A stretch of 32,071 nt of DNA from Deltaproteobacteria bacterium (lineage in GTDB: Bacteria; Desulfobacterota; Syntrophia; Syntrophales; UBA2210), in assembly GCA_016930775.1 (NCBI GenBank), contig JAFGGB010000098.1:1-32071 (forward strand). The letters are read 5' to 3'. Positions 17,783 to 27,597 of the stretch are shown one piece after another. Positions within the stretch are counted from its first letter, which is position 1, and every line of letters starts with the position of its first letter. The notes beneath the pieces are model-generated. The model was not told where the DNA came from. It was given only the letters and a program-made list of their open reading frames with translations, and ran no database searches. A program made the position numbers and the translations under genes.

Positions 17783-19144
17783 ATGAAACGGATCAATATA
17801 CTCATCGTTGAAGACGGGCAGACGCAACGTGAAATGCTGCGGGATTTCCTTTCCAATGAAGGCCATGACATTGCCGAGGCGGAGAACGGCGAGCAGGCCA
17901 TAACCCAGGTTAAAAAAGGACATTTCGATCTTCTCCTTGTGGATTTTAAGATGCCGGGAATGAGCGGCTTGGAGGTATTGGAAGAAGTAAAAAAAATCAA
18001 TCCCGAGATCGACGTTGTCATGATGACCGCCTACGGCACGATCGAAACGGCAGTAGACGCCATGAAAGGGGGCGCTGTCGATTACATTACGAAACCCATC
18101 GATCTTGATGAGTTGCTGATGCTCATCAACCGTATAAGCGAGCGCAGAACGCTCATCAAGGAAAACGAGATACTCCGCGCTGAGCTCAGTGAACGGGGCG
18201 TGACGACCGAGCAAATTATCTACGCCAATCCGGCGATGCAGCAACTCTTAAATATGGCCGCCCGCATTGCGGTAAGCAGAACAACGGTTTTACTCGAGGG
18301 AGAGAGCGGTACGGGAAAAGAACTGTTCGCGCGCTTGATTCATTCCATGAGTCCCCGGTCGAAAAAAACCATGATAATAGTGAACTGCAGCGCCCTGCCT
18401 GAAACGCTTTTGGAGAGCGAACTTTTCGGCCATGAAAAGGGTTCCTTTACCGGCGCTGTAGCGCGGCGGATCGGCCGTTTCGAAGAAGCCGACGGAGGAA
18501 CTCTTTTCCTTGATGAAATCGGCGAGCTGTCACAGTCCGTTCAGGTGAAACTTCTCAGGTTTCTTCAGGAAAGAGAGTTTCAACGCCTCGGTGGAAACCA
18601 GACAATTCATTCCGACATACGGATCATCAGCGCCACCAACAAGAATCTTGCAGAGGTTGTAAGAGAAGGCCGCTTCAGAGACGATCTCTATTATCGCCTT
18701 AATGTCGTGGTCATGAGAATTCCTCCGCTCAGGGAGCGAAAAGAGGACATTGCACCGCTTGTAAAACATTTCCTCGGCAAATTTGCAGCGGAGAACAGCA
18801 AGGGCATCAATGGATTAAGCAGCGAAGCCATGGACATGCTTCTTAAATACGATTATCCCGGCAACGTGCGGGAATTGGAAAACATCATTGAGAGAGCCGT
18901 CGTGATCGCCCGGGATCCCATCATTTCCGTCAGGGATCTGCCCTTTCAGGACTCGTTGATCCATGCTGAGGGATTCAAAAGCGAGGGGGCCACGATGAAG
19001 GACTCCGTGGCTTCGCTGGAGCGGGAACTAATAGAACAAGCCCTCAAGGAGGCCCACTACAACCAGTCGAGGGCGGCGGACCTCCTTGGAACTACCGAAC
19101 GGACGCTCCGCTACAAGATGAAGAAATACGGATTCAAGGAATAA
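17783..19144 (+). CDS. sigma-54-dependent response regulator (NtrC/AtoC/ZraR type)
   Basis: Receiver domain with [15 protein letters not shown]+ motifs [28 protein letters not shown] (GAFTGA-type), [12 protein letters not shown]; Fis-type HTH at C-terminus. ATG at 17783 preferred over ORF-track 17726. Confidence 0.96.
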   Translation: MKRINILIVEDGQTQREMLRDFLSNEGHDIAEAENGEQAITQVKKGHFDLLLVDFKMPGMSGLEVLEEVKKINPEIDVVMMTAYGTIETAVDAMKGGAVDYITKPIDLDELLMLINRISERRTLIKENEILRAELSERGVTTEQIIYANPAMQQLLNMAARIAVSRTTVLLEGESGTGKELFARLIHSMSPRSKKTMIIVNCSALPETLLESELFGHEKGSFTGAVARRIGRFEEADGGTLFLDEIGELSQSVQVKLLRFLQEREFQRLGGNQTIHSDIRIISATNKNLAEVVREGRFRDDLYYRLNVVVMRIPPLRERKEDIAPLVKHFLGKFAAENSKGINGLSSEAMDMLLKYDYPGNVRELENIIERAVVIARDPIISVRDLPFQDSLIHAEGFKSEGATMKDSVASLERELIEQALKEAHYNQSRAADLLGTTERTLRYKMKKYGFKE

Positions 19145-19158
19145 GTTTCCTCATCCGA

Positions 19159-20004
19159 TCATTTTCCATACTTCCGAAGCCCCAGAATCTTCCGCGCCTC
19201 TTCGGGCTTTGCCGGTTCGCGGCCGTAGTCCCGAACAAGAGGGAGGTACCTTTCGACCAATTCCGCGTTCGATTTTGCCAGAACGCCCTTTTTCAGGTAT
19301 ATGGCGTCTTCCATGCCTACCCGAAAATGTCCTCCCATGATGAGGGCTGCCATTACCATGTCCATCTGTCTGGCGCCGATGCCGATGTTCGACCAGGTGG
19401 CATTGGGAGGCGTATGATCGAGAAAGTGGAGAAAAGCCCTCAAGGTCGTCGGAGCGCCTGCCGGTGAACCGAGAACGAATTGAAAATGCAGCGGTTCATC
19501 CAGCTTGCCCTGGTCCCTCATCTTCAGGCTGTGAATTATCATTCCTAAATCGAAGATCTCTATTTCCGGTTTAACTCCATAATCACGCATGAGCTTCGCT
19601 GCTTCATCGAGGAATTCCACCGAGTTTATGAACGGTTTGTTGCCCAGATTGATAGAACCGGCATCGAAAGAAGCGAGCTCCGGGCGAAGGGCAAGGCACG
19701 CCAGGCGTTCCTCTGTCGGCAGATTTAATCCTGGGACGCCGCTGGTTGTCAGGCAGAGGATAAGGTCGGTTTTCGACCGAAGAGGTTCAACGACCTGGCG
19801 GTACAATTCCAGGTCGGGTGAACCCATGAGCGTTTTGGGATCGCGGACATGAATGTGAACTACCGATGCCCCGGCTTCCCAGCACTCGATGGCAGACTGC
19901 GTTATTTCCTCCGGCGTGAGTGGAATGTGGGGAGCTACGTCCCGCTGCATGCGGCTTCCTGTCAGTGCCGCAGTAATGACAACTTTGTTAGAAAGATCTT
20001 TCAT
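19159..20004 (-). CDS. beta-keto acid cleavage enzyme (BKACE / 3-keto-5-aminohexanoate cleavage family)
   Basis: KVVITAALTGSRM, PLTPEEITQSAIECWEAGASVVHIHVRDP, GSPAGAPTT, GGHFRVGMEDAIYLKKGVLAKSNAELVE. Confidence 0.93.
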   Translation of the reverse strand: MKDLSNKVVITAALTGSRMQRDVAPHIPLTPEEITQSAIECWEAGASVVHIHVRDPKTLMGSPDLELYRQVVEPLRSKTDLILCLTTSGVPGLNLPTEERLACLALRPELASFDAGSINLGNKPFINSVEFLDEAAKLMRDYGVKPEIEIFDLGMIIHSLKMRDQGKLDEPLHFQFVLGSPAGAPTTLRAFLHFLDHTPPNATWSNIGIGARQMDMVMAALIMGGHFRVGMEDAIYLKKGVLAKSNAELVERYLPLVRDYGREPAKPEEARKILGLRKYGK

Positions 20005-20101
20005 GTAGTACTCCTTTCTTTTTTATACTACTACTTATAATTACCCGATTCGTGAAAACACCTGCAATCATAAAAAACATTTTTTCCTTTCGGACGCATG
20101 C

Positions 20102-21262
20102 TCATGATGAACGAACGACATCGATAACGGTGATCTCCGGAGGCGACAGAAAACGGATCGGCGGTCCCCAGGTTCCCGCGCCTCTGCTGACATAGAGACG
20201 GGATGTGCCTCCATCCAATGAGAAGTAGCCGCTGTTAAAGGGATATGCCAATCTTGTAAAGAGAGCAAAGGGGAAAATTTGACCCCGGTGAGTGTGGCCT
20301 GAGAGCTGGAGGTCGAATCTTCCTAGGGACGAGGATTCCACCGAGGGGCGATGCTTGAGCAACACCGTAAAGGCATCTGCCGGGTTCTTTGGAAGAAGAT
20401 CATCCTCTGCGGGTGTGCTGTCGTAGTTGAATCGTCTGCCTGCGGGATCGTCGATGCCAACGAGCGTCAGGAAATCATTGACAGGAAAGCTCCTGTTCCG
20501 TAAGACCGTGAAGCCGCCGTCGCCAAGACATTGGAGCGCTCTATCCAGTCCGGCATAGAATTCGTGATTGCCGGTAACGGCGAACTTGCCGAGAGGAGCT
20601 TCAAATTCATTCAAGAGCGAAGACACCTCGTTCATATTACAGATATCTCCATCGATGAGATCGCCTGTGGCAACGATAATGTCCGGACTCTCGTTCTTCA
20701 CAAGATTCAATATCTCCCGAAGCCGGGCCGGGCCGTTCATGAGGCCGAGATGAATGTCGGAAATCTGGATCAAGCGTATTTTCCTATCGCCCGACGGGAG
20801 TTTGTCCGTTTCGATAGTGAGCCTTGTGATGCCGACATTCCGCGCTTCTGCAAAGCCGTAGACTGCCATGGCGACTGCGGCGATGAAAGGCAGAAGAAAG
20901 GTTGTCATACCTCGTGCATTGTGCGGCAAGATTGTTCCTGTTAGTCTGGATACGAGCCATAGAATTCCCCTCAGCCAATCGAGAAGAATCGATGCCGATA
21001 CGAACAGAAAGACGACGCCCATCCAAAGGTAGCCTCCGTATGCAATGATCCGGGCGACGGCCAGCTGTCCCTGTCCCTCTAGCAGTCGTGAGATAATCGG
21101 CGCGGCTATCATCAGCGCCATGAACGCCGCAACGGAAATCCTGATAAGAAAAACCGGTGAATAGGTCTTTGCGATCTTCATGAAGAGGTAGAAGTGAGCG
21201 GTTCCATAGATTGCGATGTACGAAAGCAGGAAGACCGTCAGTATTCGTGACGCCGGATTCAT
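20102..21262 (-). CDS. membrane-anchored metallophosphoesterase (YkuE/YaeI-like)
   Basis: N-terminal TM segments, then IRLIQISDIHLGLMNG, VATGDLIDGD, AVTGNHEFYAG, LLKHRP, LQLSGHTHRGQIFPF. Confidence 0.92.
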   Translation of the reverse strand: MNPASRILTVFLLSYIAIYGTAHFYLFMKIAKTYSPVFLIRISVAAFMALMIAAPIISRLLEGQGQLAVARIIAYGGYLWMGVVFLFVSASILLDWLRGILWLVSRLTGTILPHNARGMTTFLLPFIAAVAMAVYGFAEARNVGITRLTIETDKLPSGDRKIRLIQISDIHLGLMNGPARLREILNLVKNESPDIIVATGDLIDGDICNMNEVSSLLNEFEAPLGKFAVTGNHEFYAGLDRALQCLGDGGFTVLRNRSFPVNDFLTLVGIDDPAGRRFNYDSTPAEDDLLPKNPADAFTVLLKHRPSVESSSLGRFDLQLSGHTHRGQIFPFALFTRLAYPFNSGYFSLDGGTSRLYVSRGAGTWGPPIRFLSPPEITVIDVVRSS

Positions 21263-21294
21263 GGTCAGTTCCTCGGAACGTCGATGAGAAAATC

Positions 21295-21322
21295 AGTGGG
21301 GCGGCCCGGGGGCCGCCCCACT
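21295..21322 (-). terminator. intrinsic terminator after the aminotransferase gene
   Basis: AGTGGGGCGGCC-cggg-GGCCGCCCCACT perfect hairpin, followed on the minus strand by GATTTTCTC. Confidence 0.8.
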
Positions 21323-21369
21323 GCGACAGGGAGTGCAACGAAGGGCTCGCAGAAATCATCCATAAGAAA

Positions 21370-22719
21370 TTACAGCTTCTTTTCCTCCTGAATCTCGGCT
21401 ATGGATTCATCGAGAATTCCGACGAGTTTGTCAGTTTCCCTCTCCGTGATTATGAAGGGAGGCCCCAGGACTATATGGTCGCCATTCACGCCATCGGCGC
21501 CGCCGCCGCCGGGATAGGATATGAGGCCCTTCTGGAAAGCGCGATTGCCAATGAGAATGTTAACTTTCATTTTTGGATCGAAGGGTTCTTTCGTTTTTTT
21601 ATCTTTTACGAGTTCCACTCCAGCGAAAAGTCCGAGGCCGCGGATGTCTCCGACTATCCTGTGTCGGTTGAGCGTTTGCATCTTTTCCAGGAGATACCTT
21701 CCCATGCGGGCGCTTTTTTCCACGAGCCCGTGCGTGTCGATGTAGTCAAGCACGGCTTTGGAAACTGCGCAGGAACAGGGATTCTGACTGTAGGTGTGGC
21801 CGTGGACGAAAGCTCCGTTCTTTTCTTTGATGACCCGGTGGATTTCCTCAGTGGCGATGACGCAGTTGATCGGAGAGTAGCCGCCAGCAAGGCCCTTTGC
21901 CGCAACGATCATGTCAGGCGCCACATTCCAGTGCTCGATGGCGAAATATTTGCCCGTTCTGCCAACGCCCGTCATGACTTCGTCGGATATGAGGAGCACA
22001 TCGTACTTGTCGCAGATCGAACGAATCTTCTGAAAGTATCCGTCTTTAGGAACCAGGACGCCGGCCGTCGCGCCCACAACCGGTTCGGCGATGAAGGCCG
22101 ACACGGAATCCGGTCCTTCGTAGAGGATGGCTTTCTCCAGTTCATCGGCGCATTCGCATTGGCAGTTCTCCGGTTTCAGATTCAAGGGGCAGCGATAGCA
22201 GTAACAGGGAACAATATGAGGCGTATGAAGAATCAAAGGTTGATAGTATTTGCGCCGGCCCGTGTGTCCTCCCAAGGCAAGGGATCCCAGAGAATTGCCG
22301 TGAAAACTTGCCCACCGTGATATCACCTTGAATTTTGACGGGACCCCGCGATCAACCTGGTATTGACGAGCCATTTTCACGGCCGTTTCAACGGCTTCCG
22401 ATCCCGTTGAACAGAAATAGACTCTGGTCAGGCCCGGAGGCGATATGGCAATTATTTTGTCTGCAAGCTCTATGGCCGCCTGCGTGGTAAAGTGAGTGCC
22501 GTGGGTGAAGGATATCATGGAAGCCTGTTTCATCATTGCCTCTTGCACTTCCTTCACGTTGTGTCCAATATTCACAACGACAGCCCCCCCCGAGCCGTCG
22601 ATGTATTCCTTGCCGTCGATGTCGTAAATGTAGATTCCCTCCCCCCTTGCGGCAGTGGGGTAGAATTTTGTCGGATTCCGGTAAAAAACATGGTCATTGT
22701 TTGTCTTTGGCGTGGTCAT
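21370..22719 (-). CDS. class III (PLP, omega-type) aminotransferase
   Basis: GSGGAVVVNIGH, FCSTGSEAVETAVKMARQY, ISDEVMTGVGRTGKYFAIEHW, AKGLAGGYSPIN, GHTYSQNPCSCAV. Start at 22719 preferred, with GGAGGT upstream. Confidence 0.93.
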   Translation of the reverse strand: MTTPKTNNDHVFYRNPTKFYPTAARGEGIYIYDIDGKEYIDGSGGAVVVNIGHNVKEVQEAMMKQASMISFTHGTHFTTQAAIELADKIIAISPPGLTRVYFCSTGSEAVETAVKMARQYQVDRGVPSKFKVISRWASFHGNSLGSLALGGHTGRRKYYQPLILHTPHIVPCYCYRCPLNLKPENCQCECADELEKAILYEGPDSVSAFIAEPVVGATAGVLVPKDGYFQKIRSICDKYDVLLISDEVMTGVGRTGKYFAIEHWNVAPDMIVAAKGLAGGYSPINCVIATEEIHRVIKEKNGAFVHGHTYSQNPCSCAVSKAVLDYIDTHGLVEKSARMGRYLLEKMQTLNRHRIVGDIRGLGLFAGVELVKDKKTKEPFDPKMKVNILIGNRAFQKGLISYPGGGGADGVNGDHIVLGPPFIITERETDKLVGILDESIAEIQEEKKL

Positions 22720-22808
22720 TGCAAGACCTCCTTGTGTAGTATTATGTCCTTCAATCAAGTTTACACTCATTGCTGAAACAGGGCTGCTCACGACATGCGC
22801 TGCGTATG

Positions 22809-24812
22809 CTATGCTGCTGCCCCGGCATCATGTGTCGTTTGTCTGTTCTTTCTCATCCACTGAAGTCCGACGACAAGAATGAAAAGGACGAAGCCCGTCA
22901 GATCAGTTTTCCATCCCGGCTTGATCATTAAGAAGGCAGTCACGTACAGCAGGATGATTTCATACCAGGCGGCCTTGACAAGCATGCATCGCTGGACGGC
23001 TGCAGCAAGGCAAACAACGCCGAATACTGCCGTAATAAAAGTGAGAATTATCCTCCAGGGCTCCCCTATGAACAGCAGTGACGGCGCATAGACAAACATA
23101 AAGGGAATGATAAATCCCGCGATGCCGAGTTGAAAAGCGCTGATGCCCGTTTTCCATGGATCCGATCGGGCAATGCCGGCGCCTGCATAGGCTGCCAGTG
23201 CAACAGGGGGAGTGATGTCGGCTCTGGTGCCGAAATAGAGAATGAAAAGGTGGGCGGCGATGGGAACAACCCCCATCTGGGTGAGGGCAGGCGCCACCAG
23301 AGACGAAATGATAACATACTGGGCCGTCGTTGGAACGCCCATGCCGAGAAAAATACATGCGACCATCGTGAACGGCAGGGCCAGGTAAAGCTTGCCCATG
23401 GATGCGTCCACGATGAATGACGAAAACATGATGCCCAATCCCGACATGGTGATGCATCCGATGATAATGCCCGCTGCGCCGCAGGCTGCGGCGACTTCGA
23501 CGGCGCCGAGGGATCCCTCGATGAGCCCGTCGAGGACTGTTTTTCCAAAGATCTTTAAGGGTTCTTTTCTAACCACTGCCATTGCGAAGGAGGAGACAAT
23601 TGTGGCGAAGATGGCCCAAAAAACTGCGCGCTCCGGTGAAAAATTGTTCATTAGAAAATAGATGAGAATAAATATCGAAAATATGTGATGCCAGCCTTTT
23701 TTGAAGGCTTCCCCTATTTTGGGCAGTTCTTGACGAGACATGCCGCTCAGACCAAGGGAGACGGCTCGAAAGTGAACCTGCATAAATGTGGCAAAGAAGG
23801 CAAGGAGTGCGGGAATCGCTGCGGCGACGCAGACCTTGAAATAGGGTATAGACAAAAATTCTGCCATGATGAAGGCTGCCGCACCCATAATGGGAGGCAT
23901 GATCTGTCCCATTGTGGAGGCCGAAGCCTCGACGCCGGCGGCGAAGTGAGGCGGATATCCCGTTCGCTTCATCAAAGGAATTGTGAATGATCCCGTCGTC
24001 ACCGTGTTGGCTACAGAGCTCCCCGATATCATGCCGAAGAACGTGCTGGAGACAACTGCTGCCTTTGCGGGACCTCCCCGGCTCCATCCCGTCAGCGCAA
24101 AGGCGATGTCGGTGAAAAACTCGCCGGCGCCGGTTTTCCTGAGAAGGGCGCCGTAGAGAATAAAAAGAAGAATAAAGTTGGCGGAAACTCCCATGGGAAC
24201 GCCGAAAATGCCGTCCGTTGAGAGGGAAAGATAGGTAGAGATTCTTTTTATACTGTATGCCTTGTGGGCAATGATGTCCGGCAGATAGGGGCCGAAAATA
24301 GTGTAACAGATAAAAATAACCGCAATCAGAGGCACAGCGATGCCGGTGGTCCGACGCGAAGCTTCGAGAACCAACAGGACCATTGCTGTTCCCAGGATCA
24401 CGTCGATGGGCTGGTACGAGCCCGAACGATTGAGAATAGGGGTGGAATAAATAAATATCCACAGGCAAATGGCGGCCGTGACAATCAGAAGGGCGCCGTC
24501 GATGACGGTCATTCGGTTCCAAGGAGATCTTTTTTTAGAAAAAGGATAGAGGGCAAAGGCGAAGCATGACATGAAAAGCCAGTGAAACGCCCTGTGATCG
24601 AGGGCGAAAAAAGGATGCCAGTAAGCATAGTAAAGATGATATATGGAAGAAAGAACGGCGATAATGCTGATAACAAGACCCGGCAATCCCGTGAAGGAAC
24701 GTTTACGTTCAAAACGTTCGAGAATTTCCTGAGCTCTTCTCGCCGTTTCATCCAACGATTCAGCTTCCGGAGTTTTTCCTTCCAGGATAATTGTTTTTTC
24801 GCGTTCAATCAT
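22809..24812 (-). CDS. TRAP transporter permease, fused 4TM/12TM (TAXI type)
   Basis: Multispanning protein with SGSSVANTVTTGSFTIPLMKRTGYPPHFAAGVEASASTMGQIMPPIMGAAAFIMAEF, GMGVPTTAQYVI and RADITPPVALAAYAGAGIA. Confidence 0.95.
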   Translation of the reverse strand: MIEREKTIILEGKTPEAESLDETARRAQEILERFERKRSFTGLPGLVISIIAVLSSIYHLYYAYWHPFFALDHRAFHWLFMSCFAFALYPFSKKRSPWNRMTVIDGALLIVTAAICLWIFIYSTPILNRSGSYQPIDVILGTAMVLLVLEASRRTTGIAVPLIAVIFICYTIFGPYLPDIIAHKAYSIKRISTYLSLSTDGIFGVPMGVSANFILLFILYGALLRKTGAGEFFTDIAFALTGWSRGGPAKAAVVSSTFFGMISGSSVANTVTTGSFTIPLMKRTGYPPHFAAGVEASASTMGQIMPPIMGAAAFIMAEFLSIPYFKVCVAAAIPALLAFFATFMQVHFRAVSLGLSGMSRQELPKIGEAFKKGWHHIFSIFILIYFLMNNFSPERAVFWAIFATIVSSFAMAVVRKEPLKIFGKTVLDGLIEGSLGAVEVAAACGAAGIIIGCITMSGLGIMFSSFIVDASMGKLYLALPFTMVACIFLGMGVPTTAQYVIISSLVAPALTQMGVVPIAAHLFILYFGTRADITPPVALAAYAGAGIARSDPWKTGISAFQLGIAGFIIPFMFVYAPSLLFIGEPWRIILTFITAVFGVVCLAAAVQRCMLVKAAWYEIILLYVTAFLMIKPGWKTDLTGFVLFILVVGLQWMRKNRQTTHDAGAAA

Positions 24813-25305
24813 GGAGAACTCCTTTCGAATCTACAGTACGGATCAATACCAGGTCTCCTCCATTGGCTATCGACTGAAGCGGCACAACTCGATCATTGCA
24901 GGTAATCCGATGACCGGCAACGCGGCCAACCCGCAAGAGGAAGTTTGGAAAGGGCCGGTGCATGGTCACTCGCGTCCGTTTGCCTTCCAACGATATTGAA
25001 GCCTTTGCTCCAGGGTGGAATTCAAGTCCCGCGCCATACCAGTCGAACTCTTCCTGCAAGAGAATAATGGTTCCACCTTCTTCGATCACGAATGTGTCGT
25101 GAATTGGTGTGTGGTCCGATGAATGGGTATAATCAAGGTAAAAATGATCCCCCGAATGCACTGGCAGAGAAAGCAGCACCTTTTCCTCGGGCATCTTGAG
25201 CACCTGGAGCAATAACTCCCCTCCCATTGCAGCCGTCGTTACGGTTGCGACAGCCCACAAGAAGACCGTAAGAATAATAATTTCTTGTACGCGCCAGCGA
25301 GTCAT
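24805..25305 (-). CDS. DUF1850 domain protein
   Basis: Small protein between TAXI SBP and TRAP permease; LDYTHSSDHTPIHDTFVIEEGGTIILLQEEFDWYGAGLEF fits the TAXI-associated DUF1850 family. Confidence 0.85.
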   Translation of the reverse strand: MTRWRVQEIIILTVFLWAVATVTTAAMGGELLLQVLKMPEEKVLLSLPVHSGDHFYLDYTHSSDHTPIHDTFVIEEGGTIILLQEEFDWYGAGLEFHPGAKASISLEGKRTRVTMHRPFPNFLLRVGRVAGHRITCNDRVVPLQSIANGGDLVLIRTVDSKGVLHD

Positions 25306-25321
25306 AATGCACGAGAAGGCT

Positions 25322-25352
25322 TTCCGGCGGGAGGGGTTGCCTCCCGCCGGAA
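25322..25352 (-). promoter_or_regulatory. intercistronic hairpin between SBP and DUF1850 genes
   Basis: TTCCGGCGGGAGG-ggttg-CCTCCCGCCGGAA: perfect 13-bp arms; no T-run on the minus strand. Confidence 0.7.
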
Positions 25353-25378
25353 CGATTGGTGTTTGCCTGTTCCCCTTC

Positions 25379-26338
25379 TTATTTAGTTACTTCCTTGAAG
25401 TACTTCATGGCGCCAGGATGGATCGGAATAGGGCTGTTGATTGCGTTTGCAGGCGTTAGCTGCTCGGCGATGGGATGGATGTTGACAAGGGCGTATTTGC
25501 TGTCCTTGACATTTGTGAAGATCGCCTTGACTATCTTATAGGCGATTTCATCGGACATGTTTTTGTTGGCAATGAGAACATTAGAATCGCCGATGCAGAG
25601 AACATCGTAATCAACGCCGCTATAAGCGCCCTTGGGAATGGTAACTTTCAAATAATAGGGATATTTCTTTACAACCTTGGCGGCGAGCTGAGCGCTTACG
25701 GGCACCAGAACGATATCGCGGGTCGCAGCAAGATCCATCACGGCCGAGCCGGGGTAGGCAAAATTAAAGAAACAGGCGTCAACGACGCCGTCCTTTAAAG
25801 CCTGTGCCGATTCGGTCTGGGAGAGCCCCGCAAGTGTGAGGTCCTTGTCAAGGTTGAAACCCGCTTCGGAGAGGATTGCGCGGGCCATGTCGTGACAGCC
25901 GCTCCCGGGGACGTCAATTGACACTTTCTTGCCCTTCAGGTCGGCGATGCTTTTGATGCCCGACTGTTTGGTTGTTACAATATGCTCGGGCGCTGGATAC
26001 ATCTGGAAAAGGGTCACGACAGATTCCTTTTTATCGAAAGGCGCCAAGCCTTGAGAGGCCTTGTAGGCGACGCTGCCCATGACCATGCCCATGTCTGTTT
26101 CCTGCGCTCCCACGAGGCGGCTGTTCTCCACGGAGGCGCCGGTAGACTCCGCAGCGCACCGAAGTTCGGGAACAGTCTTTTCAATAATGACGGCCATCCC
26201 GCCACCCAATGGGTAGTACACGCCGCCGGGACTTCCCGATCCCAGAGTAAGAAATGTTTTCTTGGCCATGACGGGTCCTGCGAAGAGCAGTGACAGTGCG
26301 ACCATAAGGATCGCCGCTACAAACAAAGATCGTTTCAT
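25379..26338 (-). CDS. TAXI-family TRAP transporter solute-binding protein
   Basis: Signal peptide MKRSLFVAAILMVALSLLFAGPVMA; TLGSGSPGGVYYPLGGGMAVIIEK; KGKKVSIDVPGSGCHDMARAIL. Start at 26338 preferred over 26458. Confidence 0.94.
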   Translation of the reverse strand: MKRSLFVAAILMVALSLLFAGPVMAKKTFLTLGSGSPGGVYYPLGGGMAVIIEKTVPELRCAAESTGASVENSRLVGAQETDMGMVMGSVAYKASQGLAPFDKKESVVTLFQMYPAPEHIVTTKQSGIKSIADLKGKKVSIDVPGSGCHDMARAILSEAGFNLDKDLTLAGLSQTESAQALKDGVVDACFFNFAYPGSAVMDLAATRDIVLVPVSAQLAAKVVKKYPYYLKVTIPKGAYSGVDYDVLCIGDSNVLIANKNMSDEIAYKIVKAIFTNVKDSKYALVNIHPIAEQLTPANAINSPIPIHPGAMKYFKEVTK

Positions 26339-26535
26339 GACTTCCCTCCTCTGTTTTTTCTCGCTGGTGAAATTGTGGTTATTAAGTGCGCCCCGTAGGG
26401 CTCTTCTTTTGCAAATCGTCATGCCGCACCGGCATATTGTCCTGATTAAATAAAGCAACTCGCTTCATTCCAAAGGATTATTGTCGGTGATGAAACCCGG
26501 AGGGCAAGAACCGCAGTTTTGCAATCGAAGGAGAA

Positions 26536-26551
26536 TGAAAACTTGCATTCA
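26536..26551. promoter_or_regulatory. candidate operator copy 1 (TGAA-N8-TTCA)
   Basis: TGAAAACTTGCATTCA between rpiR-type gene and SBP gene. Confidence 0.25.
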
Positions 26552-26607
26552 CATCGGGCTGCACCGAAACCGGCTGTTAATTCTATGGTGGATCGCGAAA
26601 TCATCGA

Positions 26608-27486
26608 TCATGGAAGTCTGCGCCTCTTGTGTTCCTCATCCATGACGTAGATGCCCTTTTCTTTCCAGAGAGCTTCCCTGTCCCTGAGAGCTTTCAGGGT
26701 TTCCTCGGGATGTTGAATTCCTATTGCCGTTACTAGTGCATTGGCAATGCTAAGCGACGCAGTGAAGGATTCGATAAAGGAATCGAGTTTGCAGTGGGCC
26801 GGCAGCACCCAGTCGCTGTATTCGGCGAGGGGGGATAGCACTGAGTCTGTAATGGAACCCACCATGGCGCCTTGTCGGTGTGCGTATTCGACAACTTCGA
26901 TGGTGAGCCGTGAGTAACGGGGAAAGCTGATGCCGATGAGGAGATCGTCCGTAGTTATGCCGTGCATTGTGTTCCAGACATCGCCATACCCGGGGACGAG
27001 CAGCCGAGAGGCTTTTTTCAAGTACCTGAGATAAAGCGCCAGTATAAGGGCCGGTGCATGAGCGCCCCGGAGGCCGATCACGTATATGTTGCGGGCTTTC
27101 ATAATCTGCCCGACGGCTACCTGAAACATCTCGACGGGCATGTTTTGCAAGGTGAGGGACAGGTTCTGAATGTCCTCTTGAAGAACTTTCAAGAGAACGT
27201 CTTTTTCATCAGTGACACGCTGTACAGTCTGTTCGAGGCGCGCCGTAGTTGAAAGGCGGTTCTGCAAGTCTTCCCGGAGCATCTGCTGCATTTCAGGGTA
27301 GCCTTTCAGACCGAGACTCTGCGCCAAGCGCACTACCGTTGCTTCGCTGACGTCAGCCCTGCGGGCAAGCGCTGAGGCAGTAAGAAAAATAGCCTCGTCA
27401 TAATGCTCCATAATATGCTTCATGACAGTTCGCTGAGCTAGAGTCAGATCCTTTTGCTTGCGGGCCAGGAGCTCCTTGAAAGACAT
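26608..27486 (-). CDS. MurR/RpiR-family transcriptional regulator (HTH + SIS)
   Basis: N-terminal HTH (LTASALARRADVSEATVVRLAQSLGLKGYPEMQQMLRED) and SIS domain (IYVIGLRGAHAPALILALYL). Confidence 0.93.
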   Translation of the reverse strand: MSFKELLARKQKDLTLAQRTVMKHIMEHYDEAIFLTASALARRADVSEATVVRLAQSLGLKGYPEMQQMLREDLQNRLSTTARLEQTVQRVTDEKDVLLKVLQEDIQNLSLTLQNMPVEMFQVAVGQIMKARNIYVIGLRGAHAPALILALYLRYLKKASRLLVPGYGDVWNTMHGITTDDLLIGISFPRYSRLTIEVVEYAHRQGAMVGSITDSVLSPLAEYSDWVLPAHCKLDSFIESFTASLSIANALVTAIGIQHPEETLKALRDREALWKEKGIYVMDEEHKRRRLP

Positions 27487-27488
27487 GC

Positions 27489-27504
27489 TGAAATAATTCC
27501 TTCA
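27489..27504. promoter_or_regulatory. candidate operator copy 2 (TGAA-N8-TTCA)
   Basis: TGAAATAATTCCTTCA 2 bp upstream of the regulator start codon. Confidence 0.25.
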
Positions 27505-27597
27505 AATCGTTTTTGTGTTGTGTCTATTTCCTACATAGTCGCTCCGATATTGTCAAGGATAAAATGCGTGCGGCGTCATTCTCATGTCATTGCTGAC

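Noticed and set aside
26413-26427. Possible sigma-54 site on the minus strand upstream of the TAXI SBP (GGCATGACGATTTGC)
   Set aside because: GG to GC spacing is 11 rather than 10, and the -24 part is weak.
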